A stretch of 64,000 nucleotides of DNA from Actinomadura cremea. GTDB lineage: Bacteria; Actinomycetota; Actinomycetes; Streptosporangiales; Streptosporangiaceae. The number at the start of each line of letters is the position of its first letter. The stretch's first letter is position 1. The notes beneath the pieces are model-generated. The model was not told where the DNA came from. It did no database searches and saw only the letters and a list, made by a program, of their open reading frames with translations. A program made the translations under genes and the position numbers. Below, piece after piece: positions 34,112 through 43,900 of this stretch. The DNA is taken from contig NZ_BMRF01000005.1 of assembly GCF_014648495.1 (NCBI RefSeq), positions 1-64,000 on the forward strand, given 5' to 3'.

Positions 34112-34484
34112 GGCTGCATCACGGCGGTTCAGTCTAGGGGTTGGGGAGCGGCCCGACCTGCGGCGGCGGAACTGCTCCGTCGCTTTCGGCCTGCGCCGCC
34201 CGGCTCCGCGGCCGGACGGGCCGACGAGCCTGCGAGCAGTGTAGAGGGGACAGTCAACTACCTCGTCCCACTCGACGTGGTGGTGATGGCGCGGCGGGAA
34301 TGACCGCGCCCGCTGTGCGGGGCTCTGGGGTCGTCCCCGGTGGTTCGTACCGTTCATGAATCCGGACTTGCCGGAACGACCATACAGTCCGGCTAGGCTG
34401 GATGATGGGAAAGATGCCTAATAAGTCGGTGATCGACGCATCCGCACGGACCCGCGTGCCGAGCACGGAGATGGGGGCCACACC
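34112..34484. other. Intergenic region upstream of ftsE and the zinc-ribbon gene
   Basis: This divergent 373-bp stretch is GC-rich with no ORF on either strand showing start signals or family features. It must hold the ftsE promoter and that of the plus-strand small gene, but no -35/-10 pair with good spacing was found by eye. Confidence 0.5.
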
Positions 34485-34667
34485 ATGAGCTGCGAAGATC
34501 TGATCTGCGCCCGCTGCTCGAACCCGGTCGTCGAGGGACGCTGCCCGACCTGCCGGATCGCCCGTTCGCAGATGCACCGGCACGGCCCGACCCTGCCGCC
34601 GGCGCTCGTCCTGGCGGTGCTGGTCGCACTGCTCTTCGTGGCGCTCGTGCTACAGCGCGTGTACTGA
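34485..34667 (+). CDS. Small zinc-ribbon membrane protein
   Basis: The 60-residue protein has two CxxC-type pairs (CARCS near residue 8 and CPTCR near 20), a His-rich segment (MHRHG) and one C-terminal hydrophobic helix (ALVLAVLVALLFVALVL). The design is a zinc ribbon anchored to the membrane, with the ribbon probably in the cytosol. I have a memory of similar small proteins near ftsE in other actinomycetes, but this is unverified. It is divergent from ftsE. The function is unknown; it could sense zinc or redox state, or bind a divisome partner. Confidence 0.7.
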   Translation: MSCEDLICARCSNPVVEGRCPTCRIARSQMHRHGPTLPPALVLAVLVALLFVALVLQRVY

Positions 34668-34749
34668 ACGCGCTGAGAGCCTTCTCACCCGTCCCGCGAC
34701 CGGGAACTCGGACCGCCCTCCGGCCTCGGCGAACACCGGTGACGACCGG

Positions 34750-35979
34750 TCAGTTCTTCTTGGGCGCGGGGGTCGACGCCCGGGTGACCGCGCCGCTGTC
34801 GCCGATGACGCGCGCCTTGACGGCCCCGCCTTTCCGGTCGCCGCCGTCCTTCTTCTCCCCGTCCTTCTCGCCCCCGCGCTTCCGCTCACCGGCCGGCGTC
34901 TCGCGGGGCTCGCCCGACTCGCGGGTCGACGGCTCGCCCTCCCCGGCGTCCTTCTCGCCGTCCTCGCCGCCCTCGCCGCCCTCGCCGTCCTCGCCGTCCT
35001 CGCGGGGCGGGTCGTAGGCGGCGAAGTGCAGCGTCGACGCGGTGTCGACCTTGTTGCCCTCGACGGTGCCGTCGAGCAGGTGCTCCGCGTCGCCCGGGAT
35101 CTCCGGCCCGGGCGCCTCCGGATCGTCGGCGGCGGCCTCGGAGGTGAGCGAGGAGTTGCGGTACAGCGAGTAGATGATCAGCCCGCCGCCGTCCTCGGTG
35201 CGCAGCCCGAAGTAGGGGAAGGACGTCGCCGTCGGGACGACCGTCAGCGTCAGGTCGTCCTCGGCGGCCTTCTCCTTCGCCTTCTCGGCCCGCTCGTAGT
35301 AGCCGCTCGTGCGCGAGCCCGCCTCCATGACCTTGGCGGCGACGCTGCCGTCCCCCTCGGCGGCCATGGTCGCGTGGATGCCGCCCATCTCCTGCGGCCG
35401 GATGAGGACGGACGTGTCGTCGCTGCGCAGCGCCTCGGCGTAGCCGTCGTCGTCGACCACGACCTCGGGCAGGTCGGCGTCGCGGTCGACCACGACGGCG
35501 CTGGTGAGCGCCCAGCGGCGGTCGGCGCCGCGCAGGATGAACGACATCAGCACGCGCCGCCCGCTGTCGGGCTCGCCCACGACCGAGCGGTCCACCGACG
35601 CCACGAACCACTGCGGGTAGCCGGCCGGACTCAGCTTGGGGACGTACAGCTCGGGCCTGCCGTAGTCGAACCGGCGCACGGGGTCGCCGTCGTAGGCGGC
35701 CTTGCGGAACTCGGCCGCGGTGAGCTGGGACTGCCCGTCGGACGTCCAGGTCAGCGCGAGGCGCTCGTCGCCCGCGGCGCGGGCCACGTCCTCGTTGACG
35801 ACATAGGTACGGAAGGTCTCCTTCGCGACCTCCGGGGTGAGGTCGACGGGTTCGGGCGGCGAGGGCGTGGGCATGGCGGCGGTGGGCCGCACCTTCGGCG
35901 CGCTCTGCTGAGCGCAGCCTGCGGCCGCCACCGGCACCAGCAGCATGATGGCCGCCAGCGCGCGCGCGATCCTGTGCAA
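34750..35979 (-). CDS. Putative lipoprotein, paralogue of the one at 37315
   Basis: The protein of about 409 residues (TTG start at 35979, following GGGGGACGGAGC) has a lipoprotein signal ending VAAAGC, a Pro/Ser/Thr-rich linker and an extracytoplasmic domain (about 40-330) with [25 protein letters not shown] and the repeated acidic D-rich [12 protein letters not shown] very acidic tail ([16 protein letters not shown]) and basic Lys-rich end follow. It aligns by eye with the lipoprotein on the other side of prfB, for example YPQWFVAS with HPRWFVVG, and DDDGYAEAL with DDEGFAEPV. The function is unknown. Its start could also be ATG 35946, which would lose the signal. Confidence 0.7.
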   Translation of the reverse strand: MHRIARALAAIMLLVPVAAAGCAQQSAPKVRPTAAMPTPSPPEPVDLTPEVAKETFRTYVVNEDVARAAGDERLALTWTSDGQSQLTAAEFRKAAYDGDPVRRFDYGRPELYVPKLSPAGYPQWFVASVDRSVVGEPDSGRRVLMSFILRGADRRWALTSAVVVDRDADLPEVVVDDDGYAEALRSDDTSVLIRPQEMGGIHATMAAEGDGSVAAKVMEAGSRTSGYYERAEKAKEKAAEDDLTLTVVPTATSFPYFGLRTEDGGGLIIYSLYRNSSLTSEAAADDPEAPGPEIPGDAEHLLDGTVEGNKVDTASTLHFAAYDPPREDGEDGEGGEGGEDGEKDAGEGEPSTRESGEPRETPAGERKRGGEKDGEKKDGGDRKGGAVKARVIGDSGAVTRASTPAPKKN

Positions 35980-36112
35980 AGCTCCGTCCCCCGGGCCCGA
36001 CTTTCGCCTGACGCTCAGGCCGTCCGGCGGGGCCTCCCGTTCGCCGATTCTGCCACCCAGGGTATTGGCCGGGCGCGCCCGGCACTGCCGGGACGGCGAT
36101 AAGCTCGGAAAC

Positions 36113-37225
36113 GTGGCTGGCATGGAACCGGAAGAGCGACTCAAGGAGCTCGGCGCGACGCTGTCCGGCATCGAGCAGGTGCTGGACCTCGACGGCATGC
36201 GGCGTGACATCGCCGAGCTGCGCGAGCAGTCCGCCGACCCCGACCTGTGGAACGACCAGGAGCGCGCTCAGTCGGTGACCCGCCGCCTGTCGTACCTGGA
36301 AAGCGAACTCGGCAGGGTCGAGGGCCTGCGGCAGCGTCTCGACGACGCCGCGACCCTGTACGAGATGGCCGCCGAGATGGACGACGCCGACACGCGCACG
36401 GAGGCCGACGGAGAGCTGGAGGAACTGCGCAAGTCCGTCCAGCAGCTCGAGGTCCGGACGCTGATGTCCGGCGAGTACGACGCCCGCGAGGCGCTCGTCA
36501 GCATCAACGCGCAGGCCGGCGGCGTCGACGCGGCCGACTGGGCCGAGCAGCTGCAGCGCATGTACCTGCGCTGGGCGGAGCGGCACGGCTACCCGACCGA
36601 GATCTACGAGACGTCCTACGCCGAAGAGGCCGGGATCAAGTCGACGACGTTCACGGTCAAGGCCCCCTACGCGTACGGGACGCTGCGCGGCGAGCACGGC
36701 ACGCACCGGCTCGTCCGGATCTCCCCGTTCGACAACCAGGGCCGCCGGCAGACGTCGTTCGCGGGCCTGGACGTCGTCCCGGTGGTCGAGCAGAGCGACC
36801 ACGTCGAGATCGACGAGAACGAACTGCGCGTGGACGTGTACCGGTCGTCCGGGCCCGGTGGCCAGGGCGTCAACACGACCGACTCGGCGGTCCGGATCAC
36901 CCACCTGCCGTCCGGGATCGTGGTGTCCTGCCAGAACGAGCGGAGCCAGCTGCAGAACCGGGCGACGGCGATGAACGTCCTGCAGGCGAAGCTGCTGGAG
37001 CGCAAGCGGCAGGAGGAGGCGGAGAAGATGTCCGCCCTGCGCGGCGAGGGCACGAGCAGCTGGGGCACGCAGATCCGCAACTACGTCCTGCACCCGTACC
37101 AGATCGTCAAGGACCTCCGCACGGGCGTCGAGGCCGGCAACCCGTCGTCCGTCCTGGACGGCGACATCGACGAGTTCATCGAGGCCGAGATCCGCTGGAT
37201 GCGGCAGCAGGAAGCCGGCGCCTGA
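36113..37225 (+). CDS. prfB: Peptide chain release factor 2
   Basis: The 370-residue class I release factor has the RF2-type stop-codon recognition motif SPF ([11 protein letters not shown]) and the peptidyl-hydrolysis GGQ motif ([17 protein letters not shown]). It ends translation at UGA and UAA. No in-frame UGA frameshift element is present; the frame is continuous, as expected for actinobacteria. GTG 36113 has GGAAAC just upstream; ATG 36122 is an alternative. It is divergent from one lipoprotein and runs toward its paralogue on the same strand. The codon style matches a highly conserved gene. Confidence 0.98.
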   Translation: MAGMEPEERLKELGATLSGIEQVLDLDGMRRDIAELREQSADPDLWNDQERAQSVTRRLSYLESELGRVEGLRQRLDDAATLYEMAAEMDDADTRTEADGELEELRKSVQQLEVRTLMSGEYDAREALVSINAQAGGVDAADWAEQLQRMYLRWAERHGYPTEIYETSYAEEAGIKSTTFTVKAPYAYGTLRGEHGTHRLVRISPFDNQGRRQTSFAGLDVVPVVEQSDHVEIDENELRVDVYRSSGPGGQGVNTTDSAVRITHLPSGIVVSCQNERSQLQNRATAMNVLQAKLLERKRQEEAEKMSALRGEGTSSWGTQIRNYVLHPYQIVKDLRTGVEAGNPSSVLDGDIDEFIEAEIRWMRQQEAGA

Positions 37226-37243
37226 TCTTTTTCTCGCGTTCCC

Positions 37244-37265
37244 AGAGTGATCGGCCGGTCACTCT
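37244..37265. promoter_or_regulatory. 22-bp near-perfect palindrome between prfB and the second lipoprotein
   Basis: AGAGTGATCGG is followed directly by CCGGTCACTCT, complementary at ten of eleven positions. There is no loop and no T-run, so it looks more like an operator than a terminator. It lies 50 bp upstream of the lipoprotein ATG. Confidence 0.4.
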
Positions 37266-37314
37266 GCGATGATTCCGGGTGGACTCAGCTTCTCGCTTCC
37301 ACCCGGGGGACCGC

Positions 37315-38331
37315 ATGGCCGCACGCACGCACGGACGCACGACCGGACGTCCGCCCGCGCGCACACGCCCGCGCGCGGTCGTCGCCGCGCTGGCGCTGCC
37401 GTGCCTGCTCGGCGGCGCCGCCGCGGGCTGCGGCGAGAGCCCGTCCGCCGCGTCGTCGGCGCCGCCGGCGCTGAGCCGGGCGCAGGCCGAGCAGGTGCTG
37501 AAGTCCTACACCGCCGCGGCCGACGGCGCCGGGCAGAAGCTCAACCTCAGGGCGCTGACCGCGATCCAGAGCGATCCCCAGTTGACCATGGACGCGGCCA
37601 TGTTCCGGAAGTACCGGGCGCTCCGGCAGCGGGCGCCGAAGCTCGACCTCGCGAAGAGCACCTTCCTCATCCCCCGCATGGAGGGCCACCCGCGCTGGTT
37701 CGTGGTGGGCGCCGGCGGCGGGAAGGGCGCGGGCGCACGACCCCACGCGATGCTGTTCACGCAGGAGAAGGCGGGGGGACCATGGCTGCTGTCCGCCGAC
37801 CCGGCCCCCGGCGACGGGGCGCTGAGCCAGGTGAAGCTGGACGACGAGGGGTTCGCCGAACCGGTCGCCCCGGACTCCGGCGGCCTGCCCGTCGCGCCCG
37901 CGCGGCTCCCGCAGGCGCACGCGGCGCTGATGACGGACGGGCCGGACGCGTCCGGCGCCGCGGCGCTCGCCGACGGCCCCACCACCGGGCGGGCGTACCA
38001 GGCGCTGCGGAAGGTCACCGAGTCGCTGGCCGGGCAGGGCGTCAGGCTGTCGTCCTCGTTCGCCCCGGCCGCCTACCGGGTGCACGCGCTGCGCATGAAG
38101 GACGGCGGCGCGCTCGTCTGGTACGCGATAAAGCAGCATGAGGCATACTCCGCCGCAAAACGGGGCAGCCTGGCGGTAAGCGGTGATCTCGTCGGGCTCG
38201 CCCCGGCCGGATCGGTCAGGACACGCCTGAAGACGACGGTGCTCACGCAGTACCTGGCCGTCGTGCCGCCGGACGGCCGCGCCATGGTCGCCGGCGTCTA
38301 CCGCAAGGCCGTCGCCGCGAAGGGCGCCTGA
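37315..38331 (+). CDS. Putative lipoprotein, paralogue of the one at 34750
   Basis: The 338-residue protein begins with a basic, Arg-rich N-terminus (AARTHGRTTGRPPARTRPR), a hydrophobic signal and the lipobox GAAAGC. The mature part has FRKYRALRQ, HPRWFVVGAGG, LDDEGFAEPV and a C-terminal beta-rich stretch (LVWYAIKQHEAY). Segment order matches the lipoprotein encoded beyond prfB on the opposite strand, so the two are diverged copies; this one lacks the acidic tail. ATG 37315 follows GGGGGACCGC. The function is unknown. It ends before a strong perfect hairpin. Confidence 0.75.
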   Translation: MAARTHGRTTGRPPARTRPRAVVAALALPCLLGGAAAGCGESPSAASSAPPALSRAQAEQVLKSYTAAADGAGQKLNLRALTAIQSDPQLTMDAAMFRKYRALRQRAPKLDLAKSTFLIPRMEGHPRWFVVGAGGGKGAGARPHAMLFTQEKAGGPWLLSADPAPGDGALSQVKLDDEGFAEPVAPDSGGLPVAPARLPQAHAALMTDGPDASGAAALADGPTTGRAYQALRKVTESLAGQGVRLSSSFAPAAYRVHALRMKDGGALVWYAIKQHEAYSAAKRGSLAVSGDLVGLAPAGSVRTRLKTTVLTQYLAVVPPDGRAMVAGVYRKAVAAKGA

Positions 38332-38486
38332 ACGACAGGCCGTCCGAGCCGCGAAGGCCGCCGCCGCGCACGGCGCCGAGCCCGCGCGCGGCCACTGATC
38401 TCCGTCGGGTGCCGGGCCGTCCCGCTCTTCCCGACCGCTGCAGCGGGAGCGGTCCGGCACCCGGCGGGTCCTTCGATTGTGCCGTG

Positions 38487-38525
38487 CGCGCCGTCCCTCC
38501 CGCAGTACGCGGGAGGGACGGCGCG
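38487..38525. terminator. Bidirectional 17-bp perfect hairpin
   Basis: CGCGCCGTCCCTCCCGC and its exact complement are separated by AGTAC. The structure lies between the convergent lipoprotein and gdh genes. There is no long T-run on either side; very stable GC stems of this kind serve as terminators in actinomycetes. Confidence 0.8.
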
Positions 38526-38539
38526 TCACGTCCGGCCGG

Positions 38540-41500
38540 TCAGGACTCGGCGGGCGGCAGGGAGCTGCTGGTGACGAGCGTGCGGACCGACCGCAGCGCC
38601 ACCGACAGCGTCGCGAGGTCGAAACTGTCGCTCTCCCAGATCTCGCTGAGCGTCTGCTGGGCGCGCTCCACGGCCGTCTTGTTCTTGTCCGCCCAGTGCA
38701 CCAGCCGCTCCTCCGGCCGCGCGCCCGGCTCGCTCGTCACGAGGACGTCCCGGGTGAGGGCCGCGTGCGCGGCGTACAGGTCGTCGCGCAGCGCGGACCG
38801 CGCCATCGAGCGCCACCGGTCGTCGCGGGGCAGCGCGATGATCCGCTCCCGCAGCCGCGACAGCTCCAGCCGCTCGGCGAGGTCGAAGTACACCTCCGCG
38901 ACCGCCTCCACCGGACGTCCCGTCTCGTGCGCGATCCCCACCAGGTCGAACGTGGTGTAGGCGGCGACGAGCATCGCGCACTGCTCGGCCAGCTCCCCGG
39001 GGACGCCCCGTTCGGCGAAGCCGTCGCGGCGCTGCTCGAACGCCGCGAGGTCCTGCCCGGTGAGCAGCTTGGGCAGCTGCGCGCTGAGCGTCGCGGCGCC
39101 CCCGGCGAAGAAGTCGACGGTCTCCCGGATGTCGAACGGGGGCCGCCGGTTGGTCAGCAGCCAGCGGGCGCCGCGCTCGGTCAGCTTCCGCGCCTCCAGC
39201 AGCATCGCGATCTGCGTGGACTGGTCGACCTGCCGCGACAGGCCCTCCACCGACCGCCAGAAGCGCGGCATGTCGAACACGTCCCGGGCCACCAGGTAGG
39301 CGCGGGCGATGTCGGACGACGACGCGCCCGTCTCCTCGTTCATCCGGAACACGAACGTGGAACCGGAGTTGTTGACCAGGTCGTTCACCACGGCCGTGGT
39401 GATGATCTGGCGGCGCAGCGGGTGCCGGTCCATGTACGGGCGGAACCGTTCGCGCAGCGGCGTCGGGAAGTAGTCGACGAGCCACGACTCCAGGTACGGG
39501 TCGTCGGCCAGGTCGGACGCGACGACCTCGGCGTCCAGCGTCAGCTTCGCGTACGCCAGCAGCACCGAGAACTCGGGCCCGGTCAGCCCCAGCCCGGACT
39601 GCCGCCGCTCCGCGATCGCCTTGTGGCCCGGCAGGAACTCCAGGTGCCGGTTCAGCCGCCCGTCCCGCTCCAGCTTCCGCATGTGCCGGGCGTGGACGTG
39701 CAGCATCGCCGGGGCCTGCGCGCGGGACGCCTCGAGCACGACGTTCTGCGCGTAGTTGTCGCGCAGGACCAGCCGTCCGACCTCGTCGGTCATCTCGTAC
39801 AGCAGGCCGTCGCGCTGCTTGCCGGTCAGCTCCCCGTCGCGGACCGCCTGGTCGAGCAGGATCTTGATGTTGACCTCGTGGTCCGAGGTGTCGACGCCGG
39901 CGGAGTTGTCGATGAAGTCGGTGTTGACGACGCCGCCCTGCCCGTTCGAGCCACTGCGGGCGAACTCGATCCGGGCCAGCTGCGTCAGCCCCAGGTTGCC
40001 GCCCTCGCCGACGACGCGGCAGCGCAGCTCCGCCCCGTCGACCCGCACCGGGTCGTTCGCCTTGTCGCCGACCGCGTCGTTCGTCTCCTGCGAGCCCTTG
40101 ACGTACGTGCCGATCCCGCCGTTCCACAGCAGGTCGACCGGGGCCCGCAGGATCGCCCGGATCAGCTCGTACGGGGTCAGCGCGGCCACGCCGTCCGCGA
40201 TGCCGAGCGCCGCCCGGACCGGCGGAGTGATCCTGATGGACTTGGCCGTCCGCGGGAAGACGCCGCCGCCCTTGGAGATCAGGGACGTGTCGTAGTCGGC
40301 CCACGTGCTGCGGGGCAGCTCGAACAGCCGCCGCCGCTCGGCGAACGACGACGCCGCGTCGGGGTCCGGGTCGAGGAAGACGTGCCGGTGGTCGAACGCG
40401 GCGACCAGCCGGATGTGCTCCGACAGCAGCATCCCGTTGCCGAACACGTCGCCGGACATGTCGCCGATCCCGACGACCGTGAAGTCCTCGGCCTGCGTGT
40501 CCTTGCCCAGCGACCGGAAGTGGTACTTCACCGACTCCCACGCGCCGCGCGCCGTGATGCCCATCGCCTTGTGGTCGTAGCCGACGGATCCGCCCGACGC
40601 GAACGCGTCCCCGAGCCAGAACCCGTACTCGGCCGCGACCCCGTTCGCGATGTCGGAGAACGTCGCGGTGCCCTTGTCGGCCGCGACGACCAGGTAGGTG
40701 TCGTCGCCGTCGTGCCGCACCACGTCCGGCGGCGGCACCACCTTGCCGTCCACCAGGTTGTCGGTGACGTCGAGGAGGCCGGAGATGAAGTCCTTGTAGC
40801 AGGCGACGCCGGCCTGCTGCCACGCCTCCCGGTCGGCGGCCGGGTCCGGCAGCTGCTTGCCGACGAACCCGCCCTTGGCCCCCGCCGGGACGATCACCGT
40901 GTTCTTCACGGCCTGCGCCTTCACCAGGCCGAGGATCTCGGTGCGGAAGTCCTCGCGGCGGTCCGACCAGCGCAGCCCGCCGCGCGCCACCGCCCCGTAC
41001 CGCAGGTGCACGCCCTCGACCGACGGCGAGTACACGAAGATCTCGTACATCGGGCGCGGCTCGGGCAGGTCGGGGATGCGCTCGGGGTCCAGCTTCAGCG
41101 CCAGGTAGGGCTTGCGCTGGTAGTGGTTCGTGCGAAGCGTCGCCTGGATCATCGCGAGGTACGCGCGCAGGATGCGGTCCTCGTCGAGGCTCGCGACCTC
41201 GTCGAGCTTGCCCTGCAGCTCCTCGGTGATGCCGGCGCTGCGCTCGTCCTCCCCGCCGGCCAGGGACGGGTCGAGGCGGCTCTCCCACAGCCGCACCAGC
41301 AGCCGCGTGATCTGCGCGTTCCGCAGCAGCACCTGCTCGATGTACCGCTTGGAGAACGTCGTCCCGGCCTGCCGCTGGTACAGCGCGTACGCGCGCAGGA
41401 TCATCGCTTCCCGGAAGCTCAGCCCCACGTGCAGGACCAGCGCGTTGAACCCGTCGTTCTCGATCTCGCCGCGCCACAGCGCGCGGAAGGCGTCCTGGAA

Positions 41501-43396
41501 CAGCTCCTTGACCGACTCCTCGGGCACGTCGGCGGACGGCGTGTACCGCAGGCCCAGGTCGTAGATCCAGCACCGCTTGTCGTCCGCGGTGTTGATCTCG
41601 TAGGGGCGCTCGTCGACGACCTCCACGCCCATGTTCTGCAGCAGCGGCAGCACCCGCGACAGCGAGATCGGCTCGCCCAGCCGGTAGATCTTCAGCCGCC
41701 GCTCGCCGTGCCCCGCGGAGAACGGCTCGTACAGGTTGATGGACGTGTCGGCGTCCGGTCCGAGCTCCTCGAGGAACCGCAGGTCCGCGACGGCGGTCCG
41801 GGCCGGGAAGTCCGCCTTGTAGCCCTCGGGGAACGCGTCGGCGTACCGCCGCGACAGCGTCCCCGACCGCTCCTCGCCGAACAGCTCGACGATCGCGTCG
41901 GCCAGGTCGTCCGCCCACGACCGGGTCGCCGCCGCGAGCCGCGCCTCCAGGTCGTCGACGTCCACGTCCGGCAGCGGACGGCCCCGCTGGCCCCGCACGA
42001 CCACGTGCAGGCGTGCCAGGAGCGACTCGGTGACGTTCGCGCTGTAGTCGACGCTGACGCCCTCGAACGCCTCCTTCAGGATCCCCTGGATGCGCAGCCG
42101 CACCTTCGTCGTGTACCGGTCGCGCGGCAGGTACACCATGCACGACATGAACCGGCCGTACATGTCCTTGCGGAGGAACAGCCGGAGCTGGCGGCGCTCC
42201 CGCAGCCGCAGCACCCCGAGCGCGATGCCCAGCAGGTCGTCGACCTCGATCTGGAACAGCTCGTCCCGCGGGTAGCCCTCCAGCACCTCGATGAGGTCCT
42301 GGCCGTCGTAGCTGTCGCGCGGGAACCCGGACCGCTCCAACACCTCGTCGCGCTTGCGCTTGAGGACCGGGACGTGCGCGATCGACTCGCTGTAGGCGAC
42401 GTGCGTGAACAGGCCGAGGAACCGGCGCTCCCCCACCACCTCGCCGGACGCGTCGAACTTCTTGACCCCGATGTAGTCGAGGTACAGCGGGCGGTGGACG
42501 GTCGAACGCGAGTTCGCCTTCGTCAGCACCAGCAGCCGCTTCTCGGTGGCCTTCTCCCGGACCTCCGGCGGCAGCGCCGCGAAGCTGCGGGACTCGCGGG
42601 TGTCGTCGCGCAGGATGCCGAGCCCGGTCCCGGGCTCCGGCCGCAGCGCCGTCCCGTCCTCGACCAGCGTGTAGTCGCGGTAGCCGAGGAAGGTGAAGTG
42701 CCCGTCGGCCAGCCAGTCCAGCAGCTCGACGCCCTCGGCGAGCTCCTTCTCCGGCAGCTCCGGCCCGTCGCCGCGGACCGCGTCCGCGATCTCCCTCGCG
42801 CGCGCTTGCATCTTGGGCCCGTCCTCGAACGAGACCCGCACGTCCTGCAGGACGCGCAGCAGGTCCCGCTCAAGCTCCTCCAGCAGCACCTTGTCGCTCG
42901 TCCGGTCGACCTCGATGTGCATCCACGACTCGTCGATGTCGGTGGAGACGTCGAGCTTCCCGCGGAACCCGTTGAGGTGGCCGACGACGTCCCGGTCGAC
43001 GCCCAGCAGCGGGTGCACGACCAGGTGCACGGCCAGCTGGTGCCGGGCGAGCTCCATCGTCACCGAGTCGACGAGGAACGGCATGTCGTCGGTGACCACC
43101 TGCACGACCGTGTGCCCCGGGTCCCAGCCGTACTCCTCGACCGACGGCGTGAACACCCGCACCTTCGGACGTCCCTGCGGCCGCTCCTCACCGAGCAGCC
43201 GGTGCGCCATCGCCGGACCGCAGATGTCCGCCGGATCCCGTTCGAGGAGGTCCTCCGGCGCGACGTGCCGGTAGTAGAGCCGGAGATACGCGACGGCCTC
43301 CTCGACGTCGCCTCCACGAGCCCCCGGACGCTGGACGCACGTCTCCGCGGCCCTCCGTAGGAGATCGTCCTTCGCCTGGTCGAGCCTGCCGCCCAT
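38540..43396 (-). CDS. gdh: NAD-dependent glutamate dehydrogenase, large type
   Basis: The protein of about 1,618 residues matches the GDH family first described in Streptomyces and mycobacteria. An N-terminal regulatory part of about 700 residues contains ACT-like segments. The catalytic dehydrogenase domain (about 750-1,250) has GGLRWSDRREDFRTE, VPAGAKGGFVGKQLP and the Rossmann part VVGIGDMSGDVFGNGML. A helical C-terminal third follows. It interconverts glutamate with 2-oxoglutarate and ammonia using NAD and is a known target of PknG/GarA control in mycobacteria. ATG 43396 follows AGGGGA; the TTG at 43402 is too close to it. It is a single-gene unit. Confidence 0.95.
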   Translation of the reverse strand: MGGRLDQAKDDLLRRAAETCVQRPGARGGDVEEAVAYLRLYYRHVAPEDLLERDPADICGPAMAHRLLGEERPQGRPKVRVFTPSVEEYGWDPGHTVVQVVTDDMPFLVDSVTMELARHQLAVHLVVHPLLGVDRDVVGHLNGFRGKLDVSTDIDESWMHIEVDRTSDKVLLEELERDLLRVLQDVRVSFEDGPKMQARAREIADAVRGDGPELPEKELAEGVELLDWLADGHFTFLGYRDYTLVEDGTALRPEPGTGLGILRDDTRESRSFAALPPEVREKATEKRLLVLTKANSRSTVHRPLYLDYIGVKKFDASGEVVGERRFLGLFTHVAYSESIAHVPVLKRKRDEVLERSGFPRDSYDGQDLIEVLEGYPRDELFQIEVDDLLGIALGVLRLRERRQLRLFLRKDMYGRFMSCMVYLPRDRYTTKVRLRIQGILKEAFEGVSVDYSANVTESLLARLHVVVRGQRGRPLPDVDVDDLEARLAAATRSWADDLADAIVELFGEERSGTLSRRYADAFPEGYKADFPARTAVADLRFLEELGPDADTSINLYEPFSAGHGERRLKIYRLGEPISLSRVLPLLQNMGVEVVDERPYEINTADDKRCWIYDLGLRYTPSADVPEESVKELFQDAFRALWRGEIENDGFNALVLHVGLSFREAMILRAYALYQRQAGTTFSKRYIEQVLLRNAQITRLLVRLWESRLDPSLAGGEDERSAGITEELQGKLDEVASLDEDRILRAYLAMIQATLRTNHYQRKPYLALKLDPERIPDLPEPRPMYEIFVYSPSVEGVHLRYGAVARGGLRWSDRREDFRTEILGLVKAQAVKNTVIVPAGAKGGFVGKQLPDPAADREAWQQAGVACYKDFISGLLDVTDNLVDGKVVPPPDVVRHDGDDTYLVVAADKGTATFSDIANGVAAEYGFWLGDAFASGGSVGYDHKAMGITARGAWESVKYHFRSLGKDTQAEDFTVVGIGDMSGDVFGNGMLLSEHIRLVAAFDHRHVFLDPDPDAASSFAERRRLFELPRSTWADYDTSLISKGGGVFPRTAKSIRITPPVRAALGIADGVAALTPYELIRAILRAPVDLLWNGGIGTYVKGSQETNDAVGDKANDPVRVDGAELRCRVVGEGGNLGLTQLARIEFARSGSNGQGGVVNTDFIDNSAGVDTSDHEVNIKILLDQAVRDGELTGKQRDGLLYEMTDEVGRLVLRDNYAQNVVLEASRAQAPAMLHVHARHMRKLERDGRLNRHLEFLPGHKAIAERRQSGLGLTGPEFSVLLAYAKLTLDAEVVASDLADDPYLESWLVDYFPTPLRERFRPYMDRHPLRRQIITTAVVNDLVNNSGSTFVFRMNEETGASSSDIARAYLVARDVFDMPRFWRSVEGLSRQVDQSTQIAMLLEARKLTERGARWLLTNRRPPFDIRETVDFFAGGAATLSAQLPKLLTGQDLAAFEQRRDGFAERGVPGELAEQCAMLVAAYTTFDLVGIAHETGRPVEAVAEVYFDLAERLELSRLRERIIALPRDDRWRSMARSALRDDLYAAHAALTRDVLVTSEPGARPEERLVHWADKNKTAVERAQQTLSEIWESDSFDLATLSVALRSVRTLVTSSSLPPAES

Positions 43397-43900
43397 CAAC
43401 AACTCCCCTTAGAGACTCCGCCACCCCGTTGTGGCGCTTCTCACGCGCCAGCGTAGCCAGGAAAACACCCCAAAGCTGACCTGCCAACCCGTTGGGTATT
43501 TTTGGCGTCGCCCTCGGCGCCAGGCCCTGGAGGGCCTTCCTTGGACGGGCAACGCGTGCGATCGCCGCATCGCTCCGACTCGCCCAGAGGCTCGCTGCGC
43601 GTTCAGATTCTCGCAGGCTCGAATCCGGCTTCGCACGCGATCGCAGGGGTTTCGGTCGGCTCCGGCTGAGGTGATGACCGGGGTTGGGCGCGCGGGAGAC
43701 GCCGGCATGAAGGTCGCGCTTGCGGCGACGTCCGCGCACGTCGCGGGACGTCCGCGGGGGATCCGGCCGGCGAGCTTCCGTTCCGGATGGTGTGAGCTTT
43801 CTCTCCGCCGGAGCGGAGCGGCCCCGGCCCGCAGGCAGGACGTCCGGGCCCCTCCGCCGCCGGTCAGGGCGGCGACGGACGGGCCGGGCGCGTCCGTCGC
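43397..43900. other. Intergenic region upstream of gdh
   Basis: No supported gene was found in these 504 bases. Frames on both strands are Arg/Pro-rich, lack start signals and have mixed third-position composition. The gdh promoter should be at the left end, where the sequence has shorter AT-containing tracts, but no clear pair was found. Confidence 0.5.

Noticed and set aside
35945-36112. Longer N-terminus or programmed frameshift for prfB
   Set aside because: The upstream part of the frame lies in the signal-sequence region and leader of the opposite lipoprotein and has no RF2 similarity; the conserved RF2 start is at GTG 36113, and no UGA interrupts the gene.
38477-43360. Very long plus-strand frame (about 1,600 residues) opposite gdh
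   Set aside because: It is Arg/Val/Leu/Asp-rich shadow translation of the conserved glutamate dehydrogenase, with no domain of its own.
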